The notes: generated by a model from the letters alone, not told the origin. DNA of 64,000 nucleotides from Oscillospiraceae bacterium (GCA_020025515.1 JAHHRZ010000001.1:162474-226473); one strand, 5' to 3'; counted from the stretch's first letter, positions 1 to 9,874 are shown. Made by a program: numbers and translations.

Positions 1-699
1 GTCCTTTGCAACGGCACCCATGGCGGTGGGAAGGTCGGTGCAGATAAAGTCCACATTGCCGGTCTGCAAGGCCATGAGCATGGAAGGAGCGGTTTCCGCA
101 GGAGCCAGAATCTGTGCATTGGGGATCTGCCCCAGACAGGAGTCATACCAGATGGTGCCGGACTGGGCGGTGCACTTGCCCTCTGCCAGATCGGAAATGC
201 CCTTGGCGGAGGCATAGGGGCTGTCTTTTCTGGTGACGCAGACAATGGTAGCATAGTAGTAGGGGCCGGCCATGGTGACCTCTTCCATTCGCTCGGCGGT
301 CATGGACTGACCTGCAATGTTGGCATCCATGGTGCCGGACTGTACCGCAGGACTCAGAGAATCCCAGGCGCTGGAGACGATTTCCAGCTCCCAGCCATTG
401 GCCTCACAGATTTTTTTCGCAATCATTACATCATATCCGTTTGCATAGGCACCGGGGACATTGGAGATGGGAACGGCACCGTTGGCGTCGTTGGTCTGGG
501 TCCAGTTGTAGGGGGCGTAGGCACATTCCATGCCCACGGTAAGAACGCCGTCTTCCAGCCCCGCAATGACGGCCCCTTCTTTCTGAGAGGGAGCCGTGGA
601 AGAAGAACCGCCGGGGACGGTATCCACATTGGAGCTGACGCAGCCGGCCAGGGACAGGAGCACAGTGAGAGACAATAAGAGAGTAAAGAGCTTTTTCAT
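1..699 (-). CDS. Amino-acid ABC transporter substrate-binding lipoprotein (3' end outside window)
   Basis: The reading frame runs 233 codons from ATG at 699 to the window edge without a stop, so the C-terminus is missing. The N-terminus is a lipoprotein signal (MKKLFTLLLS, lipobox LAGC, lipidated Cys20). The mature part follows the family-3 solute-binding pattern: GMECAYAPYNW near the start, GYDVMIAKKI, and SGTMDANIAGQSMTAERM. It should capture an amino acid outside the membrane and pass it to an ABC permease encoded further left. A lysine riboswitch and terminator lie in its leader, so lysine or a related basic amino acid is the likely ligand; that is inferred from the regulator, not from the binding site. 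A purine-rich RBS (GAAAGGTG on the coding strand) precedes the start. Confidence 0.9.
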   Translation of the reverse strand, partial: MKKLFTLLLSLTVLLSLAGCVSSNVDTVPGGSSSTAPSQKEGAVIAGLEDGVLTVGMECAYAPYNWTQTNDANGAVPISNVPGAYANGYDVMIAKKICEANGWELEIVSSAWDSLSPAVQSGTMDANIAGQSMTAERMEEVTMAGPYYYATIVCVTRKDSPYASAKGISDLAEGKCTAQSGTIWYDSCLGQIPNAQILAPAETAPSMLMALQTGNVDFICTDLPTAMGAVAKD

Positions 700-753
700 G
701 GGATTTCACCTTTCCAAAATGTATTTCTGATGCATAAGAATACATCAGAGAGA

Positions 754-786
754 TAAAAAATGAACCGCTTTGGTAAGCGGTCCATG
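754..786 (-). terminator. Riboswitch-controlled intrinsic terminator
   Basis: Read on the minus strand, ATGGACCGCTT and AAGCGGTTCAT form a stem followed by TTTTTTAT. It lies between the lysine aptamer and the start codon, as expected of the expression platform. Confidence 0.8.
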
Positions 787-827
787 GAAATGCGGAAAAT
801 CTCATGAAAAAGACAGTCCGAACAGCC

Positions 828-992
828 ATCGATAGCGCTTCACAAAACATTTGTGACAGTCCGGCAGATCTTCTCTGACGACCCAGCGGGGAAAGGCAGG
901 CAACCATTCTCCCACTTCGGCGGCGTTTCCTTTCCCAAATAACGGCTGCCTGGCCTTGTTATTTGGTACTGATAAGCACCGCGCCTCTATCT
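828..992 (-). promoter_or_regulatory. Lysine riboswitch (L box)
   Basis: On the minus strand the leader carries the L-box signatures in order: GATAGAGGCGCGG at the 5' side, GGAAACGCCGCCGAAGTGGG in the core, CTGGGTCGTCAGA, GGACTGTCAC, and a closing GCGCTATC that pairs with GATAGAGGCGC to make P1. A terminator hairpin follows, so bound lysine should stop transcription of the binding-protein gene. The motif match is by eye; exact ends are approximate. Confidence 0.88.
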
Positions 993-1012
993 AAGCGATT
1001 CAATTCCCCGAT

Positions 1013-1041
1013 ATGATAGCACTTTACCAATGATATGTCAA
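1013..1041 (-). promoter_or_regulatory. Sigma-A type promoter of the lysine-regulated transport gene
   Basis: Minus strand: TTGACA (1041-1036), 17-nt spacer, TATCAT (1018-1013), about 20 nt upstream of the aptamer. Confidence 0.8.
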
Positions 1042-1158
1042 CCCTTTGGGGAATAAATATGTAGAATTTTTGATTTCCCTGTAGTATAATAAATAGAAAG
1101 CAGATGGGTCTGTCTGATGGCTTAAACAGCAAAACATAAAAATGATGGAGGGATTCCT

Positions 1159-1590
1159 ATGTGGCCATTTCGTAAAAAGGAAAAAAATAAAAAAACAACC
1201 GCAGCTGTATATTCTGACAGCTCTGCAGACTATAGGAAGCGTCTGCACATACAGCAGCTCATGACAGAAGATTTTTCAATGACCATTGAAGATATCTATA
1301 CAATTATGGGCCTGGGCACCATGGTAGTGGGGACAGTGCAAAGCGGCATCGGCAGAGTTGGAGAAGATGCCGTGGTGATCCAGGGCGATCAGGAGATCGA
1401 GACCACTATCACCAAAATCGACCGTCAGGTGAAGCTTTACAATGTGGACAATATCGCCTATGCTACAGAGCGTGCAGGGCTGGCTCTGAGAGGCATTCAA
1501 GAGAAGCAGCTGCACATTGGCGATCAAGTGGTTGTGAGAAATGCAAATAAGTATGTGATGCAAAGCACCTGCGCAAGGTATCAGGAATGA
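1159..1590 (+). CDS. Small stand-alone EF-Tu domain-2-like protein
   Basis: 143 residues. The central part matches the beta-barrel domain II of translation GTPases: FSMTIEDIYTIMGLGTMVVGT resembles the EF-Tu stretch after the G domain, followed by a TTITKID segment and ALRGIQEKQLHIGDQVV, which parallels the LLRGI..EDI..GQVL end of that domain. There is no G domain (no P-loop, DxxG or NKxD). The first 25 residues are lysine-rich (FRKKEKNKK), suggesting RNA or membrane-surface contact. It stands alone between terminators. RBS GGAGG precedes ATG 1159; a TATAAT box is at 1085-1090, with a poor -35. Its role is unknown; binding RNA or a translation factor is a guess. Confidence 0.8.
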   Translation: MWPFRKKEKNKKTTAAVYSDSSADYRKRLHIQQLMTEDFSMTIEDIYTIMGLGTMVVGTVQSGIGRVGEDAVVIQGDQEIETTITKIDRQVKLYNVDNIAYATERAGLALRGIQEKQLHIGDQVVVRNANKYVMQSTCARYQE

Positions 1591-1745
1591 GAAAAGCAGA
1601 AAACGGCAGATAGTGCGGTGGGGTCGCTGACCCTTGCCTTTCTCAATCAACAAGAGGTGAGAATTCACAGAGCGGCGGATCTTTTTTAGGTTTGATGGCA
1701 CCGGCCAGGGGTGCCATGTGAGGTGTGGATTGCGACAAAAGCCCG

Positions 1746-1781
1746 GAGGCCTTCTCCCCCCAAAAGGGGAGAGGGCCTCTT
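1746..1781 (+). terminator. Intrinsic terminator
   Basis: GAGGCCTTCTCCCC pairs with GGGGAGAGGGCCTC around a CCAAAA-type loop and is followed by a short T stretch. It ends the unit at 1159-1590. The rest of 1591-2139 shows no gene. Confidence 0.65.
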
Positions 1782-1943
1782 TGGTCTCAATAGACCTAAT
1801 TTGAAAAAAGAGCGAAATCACCAAATCATTGCGGAGCAAAGAGAAAAGGAAATGGGTTTCTCTCCAAAAGGCGGATAAATGATTCTGTACTGCATACACA
1901 TATGTGCACATTGAGAAAATAGTAAAAAACAACAAAACACATC

Positions 1944-1972
1944 TTGATTTTGATGAATAAATCGTATATAAT
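1944..1972 (+). promoter_or_regulatory. Promoter of the SLH subtilisin
   Basis: TTGATT (1944-1949), 17-nt spacer, TATAAT (1967-1972). This leaves a leader of roughly 160 nt before the start at 2140. Confidence 0.7.
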
Positions 1973-2139
1973 AACCATCATTCAATCGCTTTACTTCATG
2001 AATGCGATGAAAGTATTTCCTTGCCCAGACCATAGCAGCTCGAAAACAGCAGTGAGAGACAGGATGTATATTTGTGGCACTGCCACTGATATATGGGAAG
2101 CCCCCACAAAGGCAAAATAAAATGTTAGGAGCGCTGAGA

Positions 2140-5100
2140 ATGAAGAAACAATTTGCTACCCAGCTTCTTTCCCTGATTTTGGCGTTTGCCATGGTCGCAG
2201 GTTTTGCGGTCCCGGTCAAAGCGTCCGGACTCAGTTGGAAAGAAACCGACATGCAGGTTTCCTTTGATCTGTCTGACAACGAAGTTCCGCAGATTGAAGA
2301 GGAGTCTGACTACAGCGAAACCGATATGGTTCGTGTTTCCATCGTAATGGAAGACAAGCCTACGGTGCAGATGGGATATCCCGTTTTGGGGATCGCCCAG
2401 AATGCTGACGCCCTTCGCTATAATGATTCCCTGCTGGTAAAGCAGGAAACCATGGCGCAGAAGATTTCTACCCAGGTTCTGGGCGGCGATGAGCTGGATG
2501 TGGTCTGGAACATGACCCTTGTGGGCAACATGATTTCCGCCAATGTGCCCTATGGAAAGCTGGATGAGCTGGAGGCCATGGACGGAGTTGAGAAGGTTGT
2601 CCTGGAGCGGGTCTATGAGCCCCAGCAGGCCACCAGAAGTACCGCTCAGCCCAAGATGATCACCTCCGGCAACATGATCGGCAGCGGCCCCGTCTGGGCA
2701 GAGGGCTACACCGGCGCCGGTTCCAGAATTGCCGTTGTGGATACAGGTACGGATCTGGATCATCAGTCCTTTAACAATGAGGCGTATCTCTATTCTCTGG
2801 AGCAGAACGCAAAAGAGAAGAATATGTCCGTGGATGAGTACAAGGCAAGCCTGAATCTTCTGGATGAGGCCCAAATTGACTCCGTTCTGAAAAAGCTGAA
2901 CGTCTATGAGAAGAATCCCTCCATCACGGCATCTGAGTTGTACCTGAACGAAAAGCTGTCCTTCGGTTACAACTATGTGGACAACAACCTGGAGCTGACC
3001 CATGACAACGATCAGATGAGTGCTCACGGCTCTCATGTTGCAGGTATCGCTACCGCTAACCGCTATATTCCCAAGGGAGATTCCTTTGTGGATGCCGGTG
3101 AAGAGGTTCACATGGTAGGTGTGGCACCCGATGCCCAGCTCATTACCATGAAGGTCTTCGGTGCCAAGGGCGGCGCATACGATTCCGACTATATGGCAGC
3201 CATTGAGGATGCAATCATGTTGGGCTGTGATGTGGTGAACCTGTCTCTGGGCACCAGCAGTGTCGGCAGCCCCTATGAGGATACTTTTGAAGATCTGTTG
3301 AATTATCTGAGTGAAACCGATATCGTTGTTTCCATCTCCGGTGGTAACGCCGGTGCATGGGCAGATAACACCCCTCAGGGCAACCTCTACAGTGACGATG
3401 TCTCTTTTGACACCGCCAGCTCTCCCGGTTCCTACAAGAACGCCTTCACCGTGGCTTCTGTAGACAATGCGGGTACCTTTGGCTATTATTTTGAAGTCGA
3501 TGGTGAGAAGATTGCTTACATCGAAAAGAGCACCAATAAGAATCGGCCCTTCCGTGAACTTGCCGGGGAGGAAGACAGCAAAGAATATGAGTATGTCTTT
3601 GTGGAAGGTATTGGCACAAAGGAAGATTACGAAGGAATCGATCTGGAAAATAAGATCGTTTTCTGTTCCCGTGGTGACACAAGCTTCGTAGAGAAGGCAA
3701 ATATTGCTGCTTCTCTGGGAGCCGCGGGAATCGTCATCTACAACAATGCCCCCGGATTCATCGGTCTGGATCTGACCGGCTATGAGTACACGCAGCCATG
3801 TGTGAGCATTTATCAGGCAGATGCCAATGCGGTTAAAGAGCATTCCGAGCCTCAGACCACCGCAGACGGCCGTGCTTACTATACCGGTAAGCTTGTTGTT
3901 GAATCCCAGCAGGGAGCAGTGATGCGCAATGGCATGTATGCCATGAGCCTCTTCTCTTCCTGGGGTGTTCCCGGAGATCTCAGCATAAAGCCTGAGATTA
4001 CCGCTCCCGGCGGCGAGATCTACTCTGTAGAGGGCCAGTTGAAGGAGACGGACCGCTATGTGTACATGTCCGGCACCTCCATGGCGGCTCCTCAGATCGC
4101 CGGCATGACTGCCCTGGCTGCACAGTACTTCCGGGAAACCGGTCTTGCTGAAAAAATGAAGGTTTCCCCCAGAGTTCTGGCCCAGAGCCTCCTCATGTCT
4201 ACGGCGGATCCTCTGCGTGAGGAAGCCTCCGGCGGCAACTATTACTCCATCCTGAATCAGGGTGCAGGTTTGGCCAGAATCGACGATGTTGTATCTGCTG
4301 ACTCCTATATCATGGTGGACGGCCAGCCCGACGGTAAGGTAAAGGCTGAGCTGGGCCATGATCCGGAGCGTACCGGCGAATACAAATTCTCCTTCACGAT
4401 CCACAATATCACACAGGCTAAGCAGGAGTACGCCCTCGATGCCGACGTGTTCCTCCAGAATGTACAGGCGAAGGATGGGTATGAATTCGTGAATAAGCAG
4501 ACCCACATCGCCAGCAGCGAAACTGTTTTTTCCGTGAATGGAAAGCCCGTTGAGAATGACGGTATCAGCCGTGACCTCAATGGCGATGGAAAAACCAATG
4601 AGCAGGACGCAGACTATCTGCTGGAGTATCTGCTGGGCAACGAGTCTGAGCTGAAGGCAGACGGAGATGTCAATGGTGATGGCACCGTCAACACCTATGA
4701 TGCCCACGACCTCCTGGCACAGCTGGGAAATTCCATGTGCGTGGAGGTGCCCGCCGGCGGAACCACTCAGGTTGAGGTTGCCATTCAGCTTTCCGACGAA
4801 ACAAAGGAATATTTGAACCAGCACAACCCCAAGGGCGGCTATGTTCAGGCATTTGTCAATGTAAATGGTTTGGCAGATGAAGAGGGGAATGCAGGAACCC
4901 AGCATGCCATCCCCGTTCTGGCTTATTATGGCGACTGGTCCGAGCCGTCTATGTACGACAGAGGCTCCTATGCAGAATACAAGAGCGGCTTAAAGCAGCC
5001 CTCTTATCTGGAAAGTGTTCACGGGAATCAGATCAATTTCCTGGGCATTGACTACAGCGACGGAAACGAGTATGTCTATGCCGGCAACCCCCTTGCCCAG

Positions 5101-8100
5101 GATGAAGAGTATCTTGAGTACCGCAACGCAATGAATAACAGCAAGGAAAACATCATCACCAATCAGTATTTCAGTCTGATCCGTGATGTCGGTGCAAGTA
5201 AAATTACCATCACCGACACCAAGACCGGAGAGGTTTACAAAGAAGTCGATACAGGCGATCTGACCCCTGCATACTTTTCTGCTGCCAATGGTGCATGGGT
5301 GAAGGCGTTGGAGTCTGCCAAAATCAACTGGGATGGCACCGATGCAGAGGGAAACAAACTTCCTGAGGGTACTACAGTTGAAATCGCTATGGCCGCGGCG
5401 CCCCATTACTATCGCAATGCCGACAAGACCTTTAACTACGGCGCATTGAAAGACGGCGCATTCCTGAAAACTCAGATCACCATTGACAACACCGCTCCTG
5501 AGGCCATGGAGATCGACATGGTAGAAGGAAAGAAAAACACCCTGCGTGTTACTGCCAAGGATGATCGGTATGTGGCTGCTGTGGCCATTATGAATGGTGC
5601 CGGCAATGTGATGCTGCGTACTGCATCTCCCAACCAGAAGGAAGCCGGCCAGGAAGTGGCGGTTGAGATGAATCTGGATGGCCTGAGAGGCAACAAGTTC
5701 GTGGTTACTGTCTGCGACTACGCACTGAATGTGAAGAACTATGAGGTGACCCTGGATGTTGTGCAGGAAGAGCCTCCTCACTTCACCGCGATTGACTACT
5801 CCTTTACAAACAACAGTGGATTCACCGGCTATGTAGGCTTTGACACAGATGGCACGGGTGAGTTCAAAGAGGCGCCTAAGGCCATGGGCACATGTCCCAA
5901 TAAGGCGGCCCCCAGAGCTGCTGAGTATGTGGATGGCTATGTATTTGAAATTACGGATGCAAATGAACTGTATGTAGCCGATGAAATGGATCTCAACTAC
6001 TTTGAGTATCTGGGCAAGCTGGATCCGAAGAATGAGTGGGAGATTGAGAATTTCAACGATTTGGCCTATAACCCCAAGGACGACACCCTGTATGGACAGT
6101 TCTTGTCTAAGCGCAATGAAAAGGCTAAGCCCTATCTGTGCACCATTGATATGCACATGGGCACAATGGAGGTCTTGGGTGAGATGCCTGAGATGAGCCA
6201 TACTCTGGCCATCGATGACAAGGGCAACTTCTACACCATCGATATCGTTGAGGGTATTGTGTACACCTTTACTCTGGAGGAAATCACCGCACAGACACCG
6301 ACCATGAAAACGGTGGGCAAAACAGGAATCTGGCAGATCCTCAATGAACCCTTTGTCAGCTCCACAACCTGGGACTCCGAGACAGGAAAGCTGTATTGGG
6401 CTTTTCCCTCCGGATTGATGCTGGTGGACCATACCACCGGCGAAGCCACCCCCCAGAACTGGTACAAGGAAACTGACCGCATGGGAGGTCTGTATGTCCG
6501 TACCAACAGCAAGGGCAATCAGTTTGCGCCGGTAGCAACAGTCGATCAGGTGACCATCACTTCCCAGCAGGAAGATCTGCTCGTTGGTCAGAAGCTGAGC
6601 CTGAGAGGACAGGTCTGGCCCTGGCATGCTACAGACACGACTGTCAACTGGAAGAGCTCTGACGATACACTTGCTACTGTTGACGAAAATGGTATTGTTA
6701 CTGCCCTGAAGGTCGGCACCGTTACCATTACCGCTACCTCCAATCTGGATTCCAGCAAGAGTGCCTCTATCACACTGGAACTGAAGGAACTGGATACCAA
6801 GCTGAACGGTCTCATTTGGGATAAGGATGGCAAGGCCTGGTGGAGCGAGTTCCAGCCGAACACCCTGCCGAACTACAAAAAGATTTGCGATACCCCTGCA
6901 ACGGAAGATTTCGGCTCCGCTGCCATTGCACCGGACGGAACCATCTATGCCGGTACCATGAATCCCAATACTCTGGTTTCTGATCTGTATAAGGTAGACC
7001 CAAAGACATTTGAGGCCACCAAGATTGGCGGAAGCTCTGAAGTAGGCTATTTTGACATGGCTTATGCACCCAATATGCTGGGTGGATGTCTGGCAGTGGC
7101 CTATGGTCCTCAGCTCCTCTTTATCGATAAGGATACTGGTGAGATGATGGAGTACATCCACATGTGGTACTTTGATGTTGTGGGTGTCAGCTACTTTGGT
7201 TCTGTTCCCTTCAAGGATGAGACGACAGGCATTGACACCATGGTGGACTTCTTCGTCATTGTTGACTCCCACGGTTATGTCTATCTGTTCGGGTTCCTGA
7301 TGGTGAACGGCGCTGTGCACTATATCACCAACGATAAGATTGGTGCGGAGTTGGGCAACATGGGATACCAGACCGACACCTACTTCTTCAACTCTCTTCA
7401 TTTTGATGGACAGTATGCCTATTGGGCTGCTTTGAGCAGAGAAAAGAATCATACCACTCTGCATGCAATGGATCTGCTGGGCAGCAGAAGAACCTACAAT
7501 ATGGGCACATTCGGCGACGGTGTGTGGCCCGTTGGCGGTCTGATGCAGCTGGATGCCAAGGCACCTGCCAGTGTGCTGAATGAGCTGGGTGCCAATCTGA
7601 CCCTTCATGAGCCTGAGCACAAAGAGTTCCAGAAGGTTGAGACTCCTGAGATTACCCCTGATGGGGATACCAACTCCGCAAGCAATGTAATCCCTGCCAG
7701 CGCAGGACAGGAAGAAGGCAAGCAGGTTACTGTCAATGTAAGCGCGAATAAAGCAGCAACCAACGGTCGAGCAAAGATTTCCTATAACCCCGAAGAGCTC
7801 ACTCTGGTGAGTGTCAATGGCAATACACCGGCCTTTGCGTATGCAGCAAAAGACGGCACCGTAGAAGTGGCATACGCCAACGCTACGGAGATGTCCGAAG
7901 GCGCATCCGCTGCCGCATTGACATTTGAGGTCACCGGACAGGCCCATGATTTTGTTACGGTTTCTGTGGATCATGTGGAACTGAACAATGGTAAGGGTGA
8001 AAAGGAAGAGCTGAAGATTCAGCTTGCCGACAACTGCCCCTCCAAGGAGTTCAAGGATCTGGATTTGTCCAGATGGTATCACGAGGGTGTGGACTTCGTC

Positions 8101-8583
8101 CTGAATAAGGGCATCATGGAAGGCGTTGGAAACAACCTCTTCAACCCCAACGGAAAGATCACCCGTGCACAGATGGTTTCCATGCTGTACCGGATGGCCG
8201 GCAGCCCTGATGTTACCGGAATGGAGCATTCCTTCACCGATGTGGATGAGAACAGATGGTATGTTGAGGCTGTTTTGTGGGCGGCTAATAACGGCATCAC
8301 CGATGGTGTCACGGAAACCATGTTTGCACCCAACCATCCTATGACCAGAGAGCAGATGGTCACCTTCCTGCATCGCTATGCAAAGCTGGATGGTAAGGAT
8401 ATGGAGGCTTCTGCGGATCTGAGCCAGTATGCGGATGCTAAGAATCTCCATGAGTATGCAAAGGAATCTATGGCTTGGGCTGTTGCGGAAGGCCTGATCG
8501 AGGGTATGGATGACCGTCTGTATCCCGTAAAGACAGCAACTCGTGCACAGGCTGCTACGGTTGTCATGCGTTACTATCAGTAA
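2140..8583 (+). CDS. SLH-anchored, multidomain subtilisin-like (S8) cell-surface protease
   Basis: 2147 residues. The start is ATG 2140 (AGGAG 10 nt upstream, then a signal peptide MKKQFATQLLS); an upstream in-frame ATG at 2074 lacks these. Order seen: signal peptide; I9-type propeptide; S8 catalytic domain with Asp201 (VVDTGTD), His296 (AHGSHVAG) and Ser647 (GTSMAAP), interrupted by a PA domain (about 500-565, DLENKIVFCSRG). Then beta-sandwich regions, a dockerin-like pair of loops (about 812-862: DLNGDGKTNEQDA, DVNGDGTVNTYDA), a beta-propeller-like stretch, a Big2-type Ig domain (1468-1551), a cohesin-like domain (about 1848-1962) and three SLH repeats (1971-2147). The arrangement resembles lactocepin/C5a-peptidase proteases held on the wall by SLH. 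All three catalytic residues are present, so it should be active. Substrate unknown; host or dietary protein is likely. Confidence 0.93.
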   Translation: MKKQFATQLLSLILAFAMVAGFAVPVKASGLSWKETDMQVSFDLSDNEVPQIEEESDYSETDMVRVSIVMEDKPTVQMGYPVLGIAQNADALRYNDSLLVKQETMAQKISTQVLGGDELDVVWNMTLVGNMISANVPYGKLDELEAMDGVEKVVLERVYEPQQATRSTAQPKMITSGNMIGSGPVWAEGYTGAGSRIAVVDTGTDLDHQSFNNEAYLYSLEQNAKEKNMSVDEYKASLNLLDEAQIDSVLKKLNVYEKNPSITASELYLNEKLSFGYNYVDNNLELTHDNDQMSAHGSHVAGIATANRYIPKGDSFVDAGEEVHMVGVAPDAQLITMKVFGAKGGAYDSDYMAAIEDAIMLGCDVVNLSLGTSSVGSPYEDTFEDLLNYLSETDIVVSISGGNAGAWADNTPQGNLYSDDVSFDTASSPGSYKNAFTVASVDNAGTFGYYFEVDGEKIAYIEKSTNKNRPFRELAGEEDSKEYEYVFVEGIGTKEDYEGIDLENKIVFCSRGDTSFVEKANIAASLGAAGIVIYNNAPGFIGLDLTGYEYTQPCVSIYQADANAVKEHSEPQTTADGRAYYTGKLVVESQQGAVMRNGMYAMSLFSSWGVPGDLSIKPEITAPGGEIYSVEGQLKETDRYVYMSGTSMAAPQIAGMTALAAQYFRETGLAEKMKVSPRVLAQSLLMSTADPLREEASGGNYYSILNQGAGLARIDDVVSADSYIMVDGQPDGKVKAELGHDPERTGEYKFSFTIHNITQAKQEYALDADVFLQNVQAKDGYEFVNKQTHIASSETVFSVNGKPVENDGISRDLNGDGKTNEQDADYLLEYLLGNESELKADGDVNGDGTVNTYDAHDLLAQLGNSMCVEVPAGGTTQVEVAIQLSDETKEYLNQHNPKGGYVQAFVNVNGLADEEGNAGTQHAIPVLAYYGDWSEPSMYDRGSYAEYKSGLKQPSYLESVHGNQINFLGIDYSDGNEYVYAGNPLAQDEEYLEYRNAMNNSKENIITNQYFSLIRDVGASKITITDTKTGEVYKEVDTGDLTPAYFSAANGAWVKALESAKINWDGTDAEGNKLPEGTTVEIAMAAAPHYYRNADKTFNYGALKDGAFLKTQITIDNTAPEAMEIDMVEGKKNTLRVTAKDDRYVAAVAIMNGAGNVMLRTASPNQKEAGQEVAVEMNLDGLRGNKFVVTVCDYALNVKNYEVTLDVVQEEPPHFTAIDYSFTNNSGFTGYVGFDTDGTGEFKEAPKAMGTCPNKAAPRAAEYVDGYVFEITDANELYVADEMDLNYFEYLGKLDPKNEWEIENFNDLAYNPKDDTLYGQFLSKRNEKAKPYLCTIDMHMGTMEVLGEMPEMSHTLAIDDKGNFYTIDIVEGIVYTFTLEEITAQTPTMKTVGKTGIWQILNEPFVSSTTWDSETGKLYWAFPSGLMLVDHTTGEATPQNWYKETDRMGGLYVRTNSKGNQFAPVATVDQVTITSQQEDLLVGQKLSLRGQVWPWHATDTTVNWKSSDDTLATVDENGIVTALKVGTVTITATSNLDSSKSASITLELKELDTKLNGLIWDKDGKAWWSEFQPNTLPNYKKICDTPATEDFGSAAIAPDGTIYAGTMNPNTLVSDLYKVDPKTFEATKIGGSSEVGYFDMAYAPNMLGGCLAVAYGPQLLFIDKDTGEMMEYIHMWYFDVVGVSYFGSVPFKDETTGIDTMVDFFVIVDSHGYVYLFGFLMVNGAVHYITNDKIGAELGNMGYQTDTYFFNSLHFDGQYAYWAALSREKNHTTLHAMDLLGSRRTYNMGTFGDGVWPVGGLMQLDAKAPASVLNELGANLTLHEPEHKEFQKVETPEITPDGDTNSASNVIPASAGQEEGKQVTVNVSANKAATNGRAKISYNPEELTLVSVNGNTPAFAYAAKDGTVEVAYANATEMSEGASAAALTFEVTGQAHDFVTVSVDHVELNNGKGEKEELKIQLADNCPSKEFKDLDLSRWYHEGVDFVLNKGIMEGVGNNLFNPNGKITRAQMVSMLYRMAGSPDVTGMEHSFTDVDENRWYVEAVLWAANNGITDGVTETMFAPNHPMTREQMVTFLHRYAKLDGKDMEASADLSQYADAKNLHEYAKESMAWAVAEGLIEGMDDRLYPVKTATRAQAATVVMRYYQ

Positions 8584-8637
8584 GCCAATCTCTTTCTGAG
8601 GGGCGGCCCTCAGAAGGATACAATGTAATGTAAAGGG

Positions 8638-8677
8638 ATGCTGTCTCACATAGCATTGTGGGGCAGCATCTTTTTTT
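8638..8677 (+). terminator. Intrinsic terminator after the protease
   Basis: GATGCTGTCTCACA and TGTGGGGCAGCATC form a 14-bp stem (with G-T pairs) followed by TTTTTTT. A shorter perfect hairpin (8594-8615, TTCTGAGGG/CCCTCAGAA) precedes it. Confidence 0.85.
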
Positions 8678-8836
8678 CTGAGGCTTCCGAGCATTTTATG
8701 GAAAATGTGATTTTTGTAATTGACAAGTGTAAAGAAATAAGCTGCGCTAGGCTCCTGAGTCGCCTGTATACAAGGATGCAGGCGCACAGCGGAAAATGCA
8801 GCAGCTTTGACTATGCCGGACCGGGGAGGAATGACC

Positions 8837-9874
8837 TTGAAGCAGAGAACAGCCCTGTGGGACAATATAAAGTTTTTGATGATTACACTGGTGGTGATCG
8901 GACATCTGGTGGACAATTTCACCGACCAGTCCAATATATTTAAAAGTATCTTTATATTTATTTACGCATTTCATATGCCTCTTTTTTTCTTCGTTTCGGG
9001 ATTATTTCACAGCGACCGAACCATAGGACAGAAATGCCTGTTCTATATCAGCGTGGGATTTTTGCAGAAAATCGCATTTACGGTGTTGTCGGGTTTCATG
9101 GGCCAAACACCGAGTTTTTCCCTGCTGAGCGATGGGGGGATTCCTTGGTTTATGTTTGTGCTGGCGGCATACACATTCCTTGTGTATTTGATACGGAATC
9201 AAAATAAAAGGTATCTCTTGGGAGCCTCTCTGGTTTTGGCCTGCTTTGCGGGGTATGACCAGTCTCTTGGAGATTATCTGTATCTTTCCAGAATCATTGT
9301 CTTTTTCCCGTTTTATTTAAGCGGCGTGATCCTGAGGGAAGAGAAGATCGTGGAGTGCAGAAAGAATCACAGATGGCTGGTGATTCCGGCTCTGTTGGCG
9401 TTGGCGGGCTGGGGATATTTGTGCGTATATAGGCTGGATGATTTTTATGAATTCCGCTATCTGTTCACGGGGAGAAATCCGTTTTATGGGGAGTTTCTGA
9501 TCCATGGTCCTGTGGTGCGGTTTATATGCTATGGTCTCTCCTGTGTGCTGTGCGTTGCCATCATATGGTTGGTTCCCAATCGAAACATTGGGCTTCTCAG
9601 CCAAATGGGCACCCGCTCCATTGATGTGTATTTCTGGCATTCCATTTTGTACCGGCTTTTGGAATGTTATTGTGGTGTGAATTTGCTGGTTTCCTATGGA
9701 AGATTTGGAAAAATCGGACTGCTGTGCCTGGGAGTCGGAATCAGCGTGCTGCTTTCACAGGGCGGGATTTTCTCGTTTCCTCTGAAGCAGATCAAAGCGC
9801 TTTGCTTTTCCGCAGATGCGGCAAAGGCCACGGGAAACGCCAAAATGCCGGCCGGTAAAAATATGGAAAAATGA
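8837..9874 (+). CDS. Membrane acyltransferase (family 3, OafA/NolL-like)
   Basis: 345 residues from TTG 8837. This start is preferred because GGAGG (8825-8829) sits 7 nt upstream; TTG 8807, ATG 8813 and ATG 8831 are in frame but poorly placed. The N-terminus reads LWDNIKFLMITLVVIGHLVD, the hallmark of acyltransferase-3 proteins, including the His in the first helix; FHMPLFFFVSGLF follows in the second helix. About ten hydrophobic helices span the protein. Such enzymes O-acylate surface sugars or polymers using cytoplasmic acyl-CoA. The next genes encode a CDP-glycerol transferase-like protein and a sulfatase-type fusion, which fits cell-envelope polymer decoration, although a terminator and new promoter separate them. 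Acceptor not identifiable. Confidence 0.85.
   Translation: MKQRTALWDNIKFLMITLVVIGHLVDNFTDQSNIFKSIFIFIYAFHMPLFFFVSGLFHSDRTIGQKCLFYISVGFLQKIAFTVLSGFMGQTPSFSLLSDGGIPWFMFVLAAYTFLVYLIRNQNKRYLLGASLVLACFAGYDQSLGDYLYLSRIIVFFPFYLSGVILREEKIVECRKNHRWLVIPALLALAGWGYLCVYRLDDFYEFRYLFTGRNPFYGEFLIHGPVVRFICYGLSCVLCVAIIWLVPNRNIGLLSQMGTRSIDVYFWHSILYRLLECYCGVNLLVSYGRFGKIGLLCLGVGISVLLSQGGIFSFPLKQIKALCFSADAAKATGNAKMPAGKNMEK

Noticed and set aside
4990..8934. Very long minus-strand open frame (over 1300 codons) opposite the SLH protease
   Set aside because: Antisense shadow created by strong codon bias of the protease gene; no RBS, no domain, and the plus-strand product is clearly real. The same holds for 2125-4905.
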